From the NCBI GenBank assembly GCA_905250885.1, contig CAJNOQ010000293.1:1-56119 (forward strand): a stretch of 56,119 nt of DNA. Direction: 5' to 3'. Position 1 is the first letter of the stretch. Every line of letters starts with the position of its first letter. This document shows, in pieces, positions 23,167-35,620 of the stretch. A program made the translations under genes and the position numbers. This DNA comes from Didymodactylos carnosus (Eukaryota > Rotifera > Eurotatoria > Philodinida > Philodinidae). The notes beneath the pieces were generated by a model. The model made no database searches, had not been told where the DNA came from, and saw nothing but the letters and a program-made list of their open reading frames with translations.

Positions 23167-26100
23167 GATGTTAATATATTTCAAATATTTAATCTAAAAA
23201 ACATTAATTTCTATAATATGAAGAGAATGTAATACACAAATAACTTGCAAGATGCAGCAATTGCTGTTAACAGTTATAATAGCAACAAAATGTTATTAAT
23301 GAACGGTGAAAAATGAAAAATTCTTTATTGAATTTGATAAAAGATAGAAAAATAAAATGTGATAGATACAAGTTCATATTCTTAAACTGAAATGAAAATG
23401 TTAAATTCAGCTTCTATGCTGTCATTAAGTAAGATCAACAATTTTTCGAATATTAATTATATGTTAACTATTCGTTTCACAAATCTTGATACCAGTAGTA
23501 ATCTAGATCTCGAATGTTAACAACGTAGAATTTTTCAATTTTCTATAGTTACTTTCAGTTAAGCTAAATATGTTTTTAAACATGTTAGTAGAGTATAAAT
23601 TTGATTAAAGCTGGATAATATTTATTTAAAACTTTTAAATCTTTTATTATTAACTAACATCAGTAACAAAAAATGAGAACAATTATTATTTTCTATCTTG
23701 ACAAACTTTTTTTTTTTTGATATTAATAATTTATTATATATGCAAACACACTTGTGGAGGAGCGTGTTCAATATTATTAATATTGAAAAAAGTTTTCTAT
23801 TTTTAAAAGAATAAGCAAAAAAAAGAATAAACTAATGAACATTAATATATTACAAATATAGCTGCTTTCTATTTCATAGATAAATAAGACTCAATTTAAT
23901 TTAGATATATTCATTTACATGTTTATTGAATTGTATTTTCAAATTTAGACCGAAAGTTTCATGACGTTTCTTTCCTATTGGTAAAAAAATTGTGTTTAGT
24001 TTACGTTTTTATATACACATCCAGTATATTATGAAAATAAGGATGTATCTACGTCGTGCAAAGTATAGAAACAAAAAGAAATTTTCATCGAGAACACTAC
24101 CTTTATACAGAACATACATCGATCTTTTGACATTGCTAGAACAAATATGTACTTTATCACTGATATGTTCACATTGTACTTTTTGATCATTTAGAAAGAA
24201 CGAGATAAATTAGAGATGCATAAATTTGAGCTTTTTATGATTGGAGTTCGAAATTTAATTTTCGATTTGGATTTAGTTATAAATGTTAAATCAAAATTAA
24301 AAGTATTTTTAAAGATTTAACATTCTGTTTGTTACAAACATCAATTATAACTATGAATATTATCAAACACATTGACATTCTTTGACTTTTTTACGTTTCT
24401 TATAAAACTAAGTATATTTAATATAATTGAAAAACATTTTTGTAAAATGATTTTATATACAAAGCGAGCTTTGATGATGATATTGTGAAGTATGACAGCG
24501 ATAATGTGAAAGCTCGCTTTTTATGTAAAATCATTTTACAAAAATGTTTTTCAATTATATTAAATATACGTAGAATATTATCAAAATTAATTATAGGACA
24601 ACAAAAATTGTTAACTGAACTTTTCCGAATCTAAATTTGAACGCGAACGTTTGAGATTGGTATATCAAGAATTATCAAAAAAGATTTGTACCGAGTAGAT
24701 AAAATTAGAACATACAAATCAGTAATTGAAAAATTAGGCGTTTTTTACCTTTCGTGGAAGAAGAATGATTCATCAACGCATTAGAATGACCAATACGATG
24801 ATATATTCTATAGCAGACATCAATATTTTTTCTGTTCTGTTCTTTACTCATAGTTATTTAAAAAGTCACTACTTTCTCTCCTATACAGAAGAATATTCTT
24901 TTATAATTTATAAATAGTAGTATGGAATCGTTTCGTCTTTAAAATTATTCATCAGCAATAAAGACAATGCATATTATTCAACTATTTTATTACTCACACA
25001 TTTCATTGTTCTACAAACAGAAAATAATCATAATGATCACGTGACAAACTGTCATTAATTGATGTAAACAAAACTATCGAAATTGCAAAAACACCCTGAT
25101 CAAATAAAATACATCCTAAAAAGCAAATTAACATGTTTTTAATACATACGAGATGATATTTCTCGATTTTCCTTCCTGTATGAGTTTGTGCGAGAAAAAT
25201 GTGAAGATAATTCAAATCATCTCTGAATTAAAGAAAAAAAAGTTGTACTCTACTATTGTTTATACCGAAGTTACGACTTTCATTCAACCACTTATCGATA
25301 AATTCCTCATCAGAACTTCAGTCGTACATGATAAACAAATGGCATTTTTAAACCCAAGCATGCAGACATGACAACGAAAAGGAGAAAATCAAGAAGAGAT
25401 TTATGATGTATAGAAGGTAACTGATTTGGATTTGTTTGTAAATCACACTATCTATTTTCCGCCACAGAAACGATGATTCACTGCTGCAGTTCAATCAAAA
25501 TCGAACCTAAACTGCAGCAACCGCACATTATTCGATAAATAATAAATTGATTGGCTCAAAACCGTCCAATTACATTCGATAAGCTGTCTCTTTAAGGTTT
25601 ATTTACTTAGAAAGCTAAAATTTTGAATTCTTTTAAAAGAATAAATTATAAATCATGACGAAACAAATTTTCAGTACAATAAATACTGCAAATATTTATT
25701 TAGGTTAAACGTATGCGTAGCTAACTATTCAATTGGACAATTATTTTATGTTAATACCCGTCAGTTCTGTCAGTGTTAATGCAATTTCCTTGTTTTTCTT
25801 TCTTATATATTAGACCGAAAAACATTTTCTTCTATTGTATGGGATATGCGATGTTCTATATCTCATTTCCCACGCTCACAAAATATGCACTCAGTGAACT
25901 ATCGAAAAAAAAATGCCGCAAAATAAAACAGCTGAGAAAAACACGCAAGATACCCTAAAATCAAACGCAAATATTGTTTGTAACACAGGCATGTGTATAT
26001 TGTGCCACTTGAGCAACATAGTATGAAACTGTTTACATCCAACAGAAAGACGTTTGTCTCTACTATTAACTCAAATTTGTGATGTCTGTATTGTGTTGCT

Positions 26101-26786
26101 TAAGAAAATTTTGATGTGTTTCAAAACTTCTTATCTTACAATATTCATTAAAATTATAATAAAGAAGTTTGTGTCATTTTACGAACGATTTTCTAGTGCG
26201 CATCTCTGGTTCTTTCTATACTACTAATATTGACGCTATTTTATTGTCAATGCTACAACCGAAAAATTTAAACGTCTATAGACGATTAAAACTATATACT
26301 AAAAGTGATCGAAAGTTTTTGTTTGCTAAGTTTGGTAGAAAAACAAAAAAAAATAACGTTCTTCTGGATTCATTTTTATTCTATGTATATTTAAAAGATG
26401 TCGCTGTTTCTCTTCAATGTATCACTGTTTGCTCTTGAATTAAATTATATGAAAAAGAGGTGCAACATTTGACTTTTTTCAGCATAAAGACAAATTTTTG
26501 GCAAAGCTGAGAAATTTTTAGAAGAGAAATGCCTTAGTTCTGATGATTTTTTCTTGTTTAGTTGCTTAACAAGAAGTAACAGATTCTTATATTGCTCAAA
26601 TAAATTACTAGTTTCCAACAAAATCTCAATCTTCATTTCGCAAATGGAAAAGATTTTTCATCGTTATGCTCAATTGTTTTATGTTTTTATTCTAGCAATT
26701 CATAACGATTATTTTGAACTTATTCTCTTTACAAGTTTCGGTTTCTTTTTTTGCTTTGTCTCTCATTTATTTGACTAAACTATGTA
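23167..26786. other. Intergenic region with a large hairpin element
   Basis: No recognisable gene. It contains the 166-bp inverted repeat at 24408-24573. The short open frames at 23992-24186, 25003-25371, 25773-25958 and 26169-26778 show no conserved motif and do not connect to the downstream USP gene by obvious splicing. Confidence 0.55.
24408..24573. mobile_element. 166-bp inverted-repeat (MITE/hairpin) element
   Basis: Arms of about 65 bp (24408-24472 and 24509-24573) are nearly perfect reverse complements, with only a few mismatches, around a 36-bp loop with GATGATGATATTGTG. Such long near-identical arms suggest a young foldback or MITE insertion. No target duplication is obvious at the edges. 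Confidence 0.75.
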
Positions 26787-29700
26787 ATGACGGAACCGAT
26801 TTTACTAAAAAATATTCAAATTATTCCGAAACAAACTTTATGTTCTTCATCGTCGATTATAATCCCTTCTCCTTTATGTTCGAATACCGATAATAATCAT
26901 ATTAAAAATGGTACGTTCGATTCAAACTCTAATTTAAAAAGAGCATCATCTTATTTAACATTTTCGTTGTAAGTATGCCTGTAAAGTTGCCTAGTTCAAA
27001 TCAATATTTGATAGATAATATTGTTTCTTTTGCTTTATTTAGTATGAAAGCACAACCAAAGTTACCAATTCGCGGCAACACTGGATTATACAATTTAGGA
27101 AATACGTGTTACGTTAACTGTGTCTTGCAACTTCTGAGGTATTTAAGTATTGCTTGTTTCCTTTAAGAAGTATATATATGTATATGGTTTGTTTTAGTCA
27201 TGTACCGCAAATTTGTGATGCCATTTGTTCAATGAGTTTTGAAAGTCTTGGGCTTGAACAACCGTCAGACGTTCCAACGGTAAACAGTATGAATACAAAT
27301 TTTATGTGAAATGCATGTTTTTTTCCATTTTTTTAGACTGCATCACTATCACACGAACATCCACCAAAACTGAAGGGTGGAAGTCGTAGTTTATTGAAAA
27401 CACTCGAAACACAGGCCATGCGTGTGCCGTGGTATATGAATTTTACTTGTTTGTACAAATAAAAATAGACATCATTTTCTCATTACAGTTATCTTGCTTA
27501 TGAATTGCATGGCATATTCAACATTTTGTGGTCTGGAAAGTGTCAGACATTTAGTCCGTTGAGTATAGTTACAGCTATCAGAAATCTTCTACCATGTTTT
27601 GAACCATGTGCAATGGAAGATGCGCAAGAATTTTTAGAGTAAGATAATCCTTTGGTTTGTCGTTAATTGATTATTAAAATCATTGTATTTTAGAGCGCTG
27701 TTATCAGCTATCACGGAGGAAATTAAAATCAATAAACTAGCTGATACAAACATAATTAGTCATTTATTAGGTTTTTCATCAGAAAGTCAGGTATTAAGTT
27801 TTTATTCATGAAGATGTTGAAAAACAGTAAATTTGATTATTTTATTTCATTGTCGATTAGATTTTGTGTGAACAATGCCATCGTATATCAATAACAAATA
27901 CGGATGAAACGTTTATAACGTTAACATTTTCAGAAAAAATGCTCTGTGATTCACGTGGCTCTAGTCGTCGTCGATCGTGTCATTTAACAGAAATGTTATC
28001 TCAGTTTCATCAATGGGAAGCATTATCTACACCATTTCAATGTTCGCAGTGTGCCAGTATGATTTTGTTTTGTTTTTGTGTATAAGTATGTTTTATTTAT
28101 TTAATTTTTAGTTCGTAATTCGTCAAAAGAGGGCACACGAGCACAAAAACGTTTATTAATATCTAAATTACCACAAGTACTTCACTTAGTGTTGAGACGA
28201 TTTAGGTTCGTACTAATCGAATAGCTTAAATTATGTTGAACTTATTTTTGATGGTTTTATTCTTTTAGATCGTTACCCAAGACAAATCTTCGACGTCAGA
28301 CATCTCGCCAAGCGTCATTGTCACATAAAATAACACTACATGTGAATTTTGATGAATATCTTGATATGGCACCATATTGTTGTCCAACATCCCATAGTCA
28401 GAATATGAACAATAGTAATACTCGTCAAAATGGAAAAAGAACATTTTTCACGAATCCACAATCACAGCAAACGATTCCGCCACAAGAAAACATAAATTCA
28501 AATAACTGTCAGTATCGTCTACGGGGTGTGATTGTACATTATGGAAAAAGTATTAATACCGGACATTTTGTTTCATTTTGTTATAATGATGCCATAGGTA
28601 AATAGGTTTAACAAGCGTAATATTAATTTTTGAATTATATATTTTTATTATTATAGGCGAATGGATTCGTTGTGATGATCATGTTGTTGAAACAACGACA
28701 TTTGAATCAGTTAAAACAGCTGACGCTTATATTCTAGTCTATAGTCGATGTGCAACAGCAATATCATCAACAATGAATTCAGTGGTCGATTCACATTTAT
28801 TTCAGAAATGTAACATAAATACACTTATATCACAACCACAACAAAGTATGTTTATCGTTTTTTTATTTTCATATAGGTTAGCTTTGTGTTTTATTTTAGA
28901 TCCGGTGCGCTCTTCACGCAAACGTCGTCGAGCATTGTCAGTGGATAATGTTAATGATGTAAATACAGTAATCGAAAAAAGAACAACAACAGTTATAGAT
29001 AAACAGCAACAATCAATCAAACAATGTACCGAACTAAGTATGGATTCTGACGATCTTATTAAATAACATGATCAAATACAATGTATTATCTAACAACTTT
29101 TAGCTCTCAAAAAACAGCCGAACCAGATGGTTGTTCAACCCCAACTAACAGAAGCCTTTGTTGTAAATAGCTTAAAATCATTATGTGTCAACATGGGTAT
29201 GCAGTGTTTTCATTTCGGATAAAAGAATATTTATTTATAAATAATTTTTATCCTGTTTTAGATCCAGGTCTGAGACGTCGCACCCAATCACTCAATTTTC
29301 CTAGCCGTCGTCATTCATATAATGGTATATTAGACTAAATATATCAATGGGATCTGTCAATGTTAATAATTTATTTTCTACATATTTTATAGTAGATAGT
29401 TCAAGAGAATCAAATGATACGGTCATTGGACCTCCACCATCCAAACGTCGACAAAAAATATCAACAGTAAAGGCACACAGTCCGATACATAATTATTGTT
29501 CAACACGTAAGTTTAATAAAATATTTAAATAAATATTTCAGTTTTTAATTTTATTCTTTATTTCTAATTTAGGTGTAACTTCTCGGTCTAAATCTTCGTC
29601 AAGTACCACTCAAAATAATAATACTTCTCAGTTAGTAACAACTCCAGTGACAACAAGAAAAAAACCTAACTTATCTAAAAATATTCCAAATAGTCTGATG

Positions 29701-31037
29701 ACAGATACGGTACCAGCAATTCCAAAAAAGGCAACAAGACGACGTAAAAGACGAGCATTATTGTTCTCACGTAAGTTGTTTTTGTTGATTATTGTTGTCA
29801 AAGATGCAGCAGAGTCCACTCTTCTTGACAAACAGAGTTTGGAGAAAAAATTTAACTTTTGGATTTTGAAGTTTTGAAACGATACTAACTTATAGGATAA
29901 AAAACATTAGTGATCAATAGAGAAATAGCAGGGATAACTCAAAGCTCACGGTCTTTCCATGGAGCGAGAGATTAGCAGATAACACAGCATATATACTCTT
30001 GAATACTGTGAAACGATATGTGAATGATGCACGTAAATATCATAAAATGGCGTAGAGATGTGTGAGAACTTTTGTTTACTTGTGAAATGTCCACAAAATA
30101 TTTTCTTACGTGACTACTAGCACAATTTGTGAACGTGTGAATTTTATATGTTCACATGCTCATGAATGTTTCCACGCCTGATCGCTAGTAAAATTATGTA
30201 AAATTGTCAAAATGCGTGGCCGCACATTTGATGTAACAAGTACATGACTCCTGTACTTGACGCCGTAAAATTTGATAAAATTTCCCATCGGATATTTTTC
30301 ACATTTCTACTATTACCAATTATTAAATGAGTCTAGTACATTTGTATCGTTTCATTTTCTTTTTTTCCAGGTAAAAGACGACCGCGAAAAACAACTACAT
30401 TACCAGAACCACCGACACAAACAGTAATAACGACCGCTACTAATGCAATCAAAAAAGTAAGAATTTAATTATTATGTTACATGTGAGCAGATATTTCTAA
30501 ATCTGAATATTTGTTTACTTAGATTGGAAAAGTACAAACTATTATACCTTCTAGTATAGTACATAATTCTTCTACAATCTCGCTAATTAAACAAACTCAA
30601 CAACCTTTAGCTCCAAAGTAAGATTGTTTGTCTATTCTAAGAAATAAATGTCATTAATGTAGAATAATTCTAATCTTAGACGACTTGGACGTGTCCGCAT
30701 TCAGCGGTCAATTGAAAAAATACGAACAGCTACACCAGTAGGTGTATCATCATCAATCACACCAACAATTCTATCACAACTTGTCACGCCCAACACCGCA
30801 TATTTATTACCATCGAGACTGAGCGTTGTTGAACAACCTTCATCTGGTAATATTATTAAATCTCCGCCATTTTATTGTACAATTAATCCATCGTCTAATA
30901 TTGTCGTTACATCAACATCCTCATCGATAATAGCCAATTTATTTACTGCACGTCATCGTTCCATTAAGCAGGAACCATTACCATCGACTGTGAGTCAAAT
31001 TTCTACAACAGCTGTTTCATCTTTAACGCATAGTTAA
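26787..31037 (+). CDS. Ubiquitin carboxyl-terminal hydrolase, USP44/USP49-like
   Basis: C19 deubiquitinase of 884 residues. Exons end at 26968, 27138, 27279, 27431, 27638, 27790, 28056, 28205, 28597, 28845, 29037, 29196, 29324, 29506, 29770, 30456, 30617 and 31037; the next ones start at 27043, 27198, 27337, 27489, 27694, 27861, 28112, 28269, 28657, 28900, 29104, 29262, 29393, 29573, 30371, 30523 and 30680. All 17 joins keep phase. Catalytic Cys83 is in GLYNLGNTCYVNCVLQLL, His430 in NTGHFVSFCYN, and the acidic residue Asp447 in EWIRCDD. CxxC pairs in CEQC and CSQC form the zinc finger of the fingers. YELHGIFNILWSGK, EDAQEFLEALLS and LPQVLHLVLRRF point to USP44/49. The usual N-terminal ZnF-UBP domain is absent. 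Residues after about 475 form a Ser/Thr-rich basic tail with KRRR and RRRKRRA clusters, probably nuclear. Confidence 0.9.
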
Positions 31038-31919
31038 AATATATTTATGATTATTATCTTTTTTATTGTACTTACATCCTACACAAGTTAAGATTTTTGT
31101 TGCTTTTTTCTTCGCTGTTGTTGATGTACGTTTTAATGTAAGTCATAAGAAATAGTTTTGTTTGACAGATCTGTTTAAAGACTACATGTTCACATATATA
31201 CACAATATAGTTTACGTCTAAAAAGAAACGTTTTTAGTTGTACGCACGCATCTAGGATTAGTGCAAGAATAGTGAGTAAAATAACGATGGTTTATATTAA
31301 TATAAACCTCAATTACTCTATTTTTTTTTGTATCTTAGTCATGGATTCATTTATGTTGTTCAGATGTATCGGGCTGTGTTTGGCCCTCCGAGAAAGTCTT
31401 TTTAATAATTATTGTTTTTTGTGTTTTTAATTCTCAATGTATAAAACATTCGATGCGAGAGAACTAAAATACTTGAAGCAATAGCAATGATCGTTTGTTT
31501 ATTTGTTTTTTCGCTTATTCTTCTTATCACTTTTTTGTTTTGTTTTGTGTTGAACGTAATAGTCGTCTTTTCTTTCGTTATAGTTATCTTTTCATTTGTA
31601 TTGTGTGTGTGATCTTTCTTTCGTTGTAACCAAAACAAACAAAAAAAAACCACGTATCAAATTTTCACTGTCATATTAATATTCCGAAGAAGATGCATGT
31701 ACATTGTTTAAAAAAGACAGATCTTTTTAAAAGAAGACTAAATAAAATAAACTCTAAATAGTAAAAATATGTGATAGCATCATTTTTCAATTTTTTGTCT
31801 ACGAATGATACCAATACATATCAAAAGAGAGGATTTTATTTAAATTTAAGGAAATTCCCGATTATTTGCTGCATATCTGATTCTGTTTTTATTTGAAAAT
31901 TTATAGATAGTTGAACAAG
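31038..31919. other. USP 3' flank and COPS6 upstream region
   Basis: AT-rich DNA between the two genes. It includes a 20-bp perfect palindrome GGTTTATATTAATATAAACC at 31289-31308. The frame at 31402-31653 (minus) is Lys/Thr-rich low complexity. TTTATAG at 31899-31905, shortly before the COPS6 ATG, resembles a splice acceptor. Confidence 0.55.
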
Positions 31920-33032
31920 ATGAATCCGTCATCAACAACTCCGAAAGCCGCATCAGCTGCCAGTAGTGTAACACTATCGTTACATCCTCTTGTTATTATG
32001 AATATAGCTGAACATTACACAAGAGTACGTGTCCAAAATCAATCACGTCCTCAAGGAACACCATCGCTACCAACATCATCTAATATTGAAGTGTTTGGAG
32101 CCTTGCTTGGTAAACACAAAGGTCGTCACATCGAACTATGTGATACATTTGAATTTAAAATAGTTGTTAATAAACCAATAACAAATGGTATCATAATTGA
32201 TTTAGATTATTTGAGTAAAAAATTAGAATCAATCAAATTAGTTCAAGGAGATTTAGATTTTAGTGGTTGGTATGCAATTGATAGTGAATTAAACGTTGAT
32301 TTAATGTGTAATTTACATCAACAATTGGTACAATTAAATGAGAGTCCACTACTATTACGTTTAGATCCATTTGGTGTTAGTAATGAATTACCGGTACATG
32401 TCTATGAGACAATAATCGATATTTTACCAAATAGTAATAGTGATGGAACAAAAATTGATTTTATTGAAACAACCTATACTTTAGTTACCGAAGAAGCTGA
32501 ACGAATTGGTATTGATCATGTGGCACGTTATTCTGTAACAGATTCTTCGGATACATCAGTAGTTACGGAACAAATACATATTCAATATAATGCCATACGC
32601 CTATTATATCAACGAATGTTATTATTACTTGAATATGTTAAAGCAATTAAAAATAATACATTACCACGAAATGACGATTTATTAAGAGAAATTGGTTCAT
32701 TGTGTCAAAGATTACCGATTATAAATACAGAAGATAATAATAATCCATTATTTCGTGATGATTTTAATATTCAACAATCAGATGTTGCATTACTCGCTCT
32801 ACTAGCGTGTTGTACACAAGAAATAAATACATTAAATAATTATATAAGTGAGTCTATATTAAACTTAAAAATAATTGGATTATTTCAATTAGGTAGATAT
32901 TGTAATTGTATTTAATCTTTTTTAGCTAAATTCAATGTTGTTCATGAAAAACAATCACATGGTGGCGTTTTTGGTTATAGTGGTCGACGAGCGGGTCGTG
33001 GTTCATTTTTTTATCCATCTTCATTTGTTTAG
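31920..33032 (+). CDS. COPS6: COP9 signalosome complex subunit 6
   Basis: Non-catalytic MPN subunit of the COP9 signalosome, which removes NEDD8 from cullins; it pairs with the JAMM subunit CSN5. Two exons (31920-32847, 32926-33032; 78-nt intron) give 344 residues. The MPN domain starts at VTLSLHPLVIMNIAEHYTRV, followed by NIEVFGALLGKHKGRHIELC and DLDFSGWYAIDSELN. Here the metal-binding HxHx7SxxD of active MPN+ proteins is replaced, as expected for CSN6. The second half keeps the family block THVDHVAR-like IGIDHVARYSV and the C-terminal helices, and the last exon carries TKFNVVHEKQ. Residues after it (GYSGRRAGRGSFFYPSSFV) form a short Gly/Arg tail. ATG 31920 was chosen; the codon at 31911 is TTG. 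AATAAA at 33043-33048 lies only 11 nt after the stop. Confidence 0.95.
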
Positions 33033-34404
33033 AAGTAAAAATAATAAAATGTAAACTATTTATTTGTCTTTGTCTTAGAGCTGCTTTTTTTTCTTGTTGT
33101 TATTATTATACATTTTTATACGTCTTTTCATTAAAACCAAGAGATTTAACGAGCGATGTGAAATTCTGATGAATCACAACAGATTAAAACTCAGCAATAT
33201 TAACTAGATAGAGCATCCGCTGGAAAATTTTGTCATACAGACAAACATCCAAACGCGTTTTTCTTCATTTTATAAAAAAAAAGCGTCAGAACGTGTCTAA
33301 AGATAATATTTTTTTTTACCCGATAAGAGGAAAAGGGCGCCCAGACACATCATTTTCCTCAGTTAAAAAACAAATTAAAAGCTCTAAAACGCGTTTGATT
33401 TTTCGAAAAGGCGCACTCACTCAAGAGCGAGAGACACATTTGGGTTATCTTTTTATAGAGAACAGACGCATCTAAACGTTCGTTTGTATGATAAAATTTT
33501 CCAGTGGGTGGTCGTAGAGCTCCTAATAAGGTTTTCTCGTAACTTGAAGTACTCTTTCGTTTTGTATATGATTAAATCATAACTTATTAATAATATGAAA
33601 AGAACAGAAGTGAGGATCTGTTTTGCTGTTGATGAAATGGAAACAGCTGATGTTGGAATGATGAATTATCATTCAAAAGCCTCTCTTATAAATATAGTTT
33701 CTGTATTACAGTAGTGTTTAACGGTTGATATTTTGTCTGATTTGATTTGATTGAAGTTGAGCATTGACAATCAATCACATTTAGAAAACTTTACAACAAA
33801 AGTATTAAATTTGTAAAAACTTACTAAGATTGATATGAATCTTATTTGTATGATGATATTGGTGATAGTTTATTAACTATTCAGTCAGCCTATACGATCT
33901 CACTATACACTACTTGTCGTATGAAACATTCGGATGATTTGAAAGATAACTATGGCAATGTTGTACGCATCATCTTATTTTCGGTTTTCAACAAAATTTA
34001 AGTTGGAATGTGTGTGATAAACATAAGCTAGATGAATGTATTTATGAATATAAGTTTGTTTTATATGATCGACAAAATTTGTAAGCGGAATAAGATAAGA
34101 ATGTAATGAATACGACTGAAATTTTTGTTCCTATTTTTATGTTGGAAATCTCCGTAAAAATGTGAAAATGTTATAACAATCGTCATGGATTTTCCCATAT
34201 GTATTAAACTCTTGACAATTTATTTTTTTCTGTTACTAAATGAAATATAACAATGGTGTACATTTTCTCTACACGCTGAATTAGTCATTATTTATTTCTA
34301 AATTTTCTCTCAAATGATGTGAAATTGAAGAAAAATAATTTTTATTATTAAAATACACGAATCGGTGGCAAATATTTATATTAAACAACTTCAAATACAT
34401 TAAG
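33033..34404. other. COPS6 3' flank and intergenic DNA
   Basis: Holds the COPS6 poly(A) signal, the inverted-repeat element at about 33209-33522, and otherwise AT-rich sequence without a gene. The open frame at 33230-33475 lies inside that element and is not considered coding. Confidence 0.55.
33209..33522. mobile_element. MITE-like element downstream of COPS6
   Basis: The left end (CTGGAAAATTTTGTCATACA from 33220) matches the reverse complement of the right end, in which CTGGAAAATTTTATCATACA ends at 33503. Similarity continues inward for about 40 bp (ACAAAC...AAACGCGT against ACGAAC...AGATGCGT). The interior is richer in CG words than the flanks. No transposase is encoded. The outer limits are approximate. 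Confidence 0.6.
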
Positions 34405-35620
34405 ACAGAAGCTTGGGCTATACAGCCAGAAGTCACGGGCGAAAATCAAATGGCTTGTTCAATGATCATGGCATTCGACACTGTACCACATCATATTTTA
34501 CTACAAAAACTGGCTAAAACAGGAATATCCAGAAGTCTTCTGAAATGGGTCTCTTCCTATTTTTCAAATCGTACACAAAAAGCTTCTGTGGGCTCTGATT
34601 TTTATTCTTCTGTTCGAGTGTCGTCTGGAGTTCCTTAGAGCAGTATTCTTGGCCCGATTATCTTGCACCATCTCTTAAATCTTCTCTTCTTTTTTGTCTT
34701 TCTGCTGATGATGTCTTCTGTGTTACAAACATATTCGAGGCTCAAAACTGTATTAATGAGCTTCTTCTTTGGTGTGATATAAATGCGGTCAAATTAAACA
34801 TAAACAAATGACAATGGATTTTATTTTCAAACTCTATTAAAATACTTCCTTCACTTACCCTTTCAATAAATAACGTTGATGTAGAAAGAGTTTTGTCTTT
34901 AAAGTTCCTTGGCATAATTATTTCATATAATTTAACATGAAAAGCTTACACTAAATGTGTTTTTCAATGAAATCTCGACCAATGTTAGGCTCTATCTCAA
35001 GAGTCTTTTGTGAGTCGCCTTCATCTCTTCGTTGTCATCTGTATAAAATTTGTGTAAGAGCCGTGCTTGAATACGGTTGTGTTATTTACAATTCCACTTT
35101 CACCTCTCATCTTCATATTTTGGATAAAATTCAGCATCTTGCTAGTAGAATCATTTTACAAGACTTTAGTAGTTCTTCTTCTCTACTCAAACAATTTAAA
35201 AGTCAACCACTTTCAAACAGACGTCTATATTATCGCCTTCTCTATTTCTATAAAATTTTCAATCATAAAAGTCCTCTCTCCTCTTTTGATTTGATTTCAC
35301 AGTTAATAACGCATCAAAGTTCTCGATTAGGTCATGATAGTCGCGTGTTTATTCTCCGTTGAAAGTCAAAATCTGTGTGTAGCTCTTTTCTTTCGTGAAC
35401 ATCGGAAGATTGGAATGAACTACCTTCACAGGTCAATCTTCTTTATCAACATTTAAAAATATGCTAAGAGATTATGCGGGCTTTTAACAATGCTATATAT
35501 ATTTTTTCTTTTTTTTGTATTTTTGGCTTAAAATTTTTAGTTTTAGGTCATCACAACGTATCCACGGATGCCACAAGTATTTGGAATCTTTTTTATGATA
35601 TCCTGCCTTTATGTAAAATA
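34405..35620 (+). pseudogene. Broken non-LTR retrotransposon (reverse transcriptase end)
   Basis: Remnant of a LINE-type (Jockey/CR1-like) polymerase. Typical RT text is visible: AFDTVPHHILLQKLAKTGIS, LLKWVSSYFSNRTQK, VRVSSGVP then SSILGP, ADDVFCV (from the YADD box) and, after a frame change, LSLKFLGIIISYNLT and RAVLEYGCVIYNSTFTSHLH with DKIQHLASRIIL. The coding region ends near LSTSEDWNELPSQV-like text around 35400-35460. Stops (for example at 34636) and frameshifts break it, and the endonuclease and the first RT blocks are missing, so it is a dead 5'-truncated copy. The DNA to about 35620 may be its 3' UTR. Its family cannot be fixed by eye. Confidence 0.85.
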
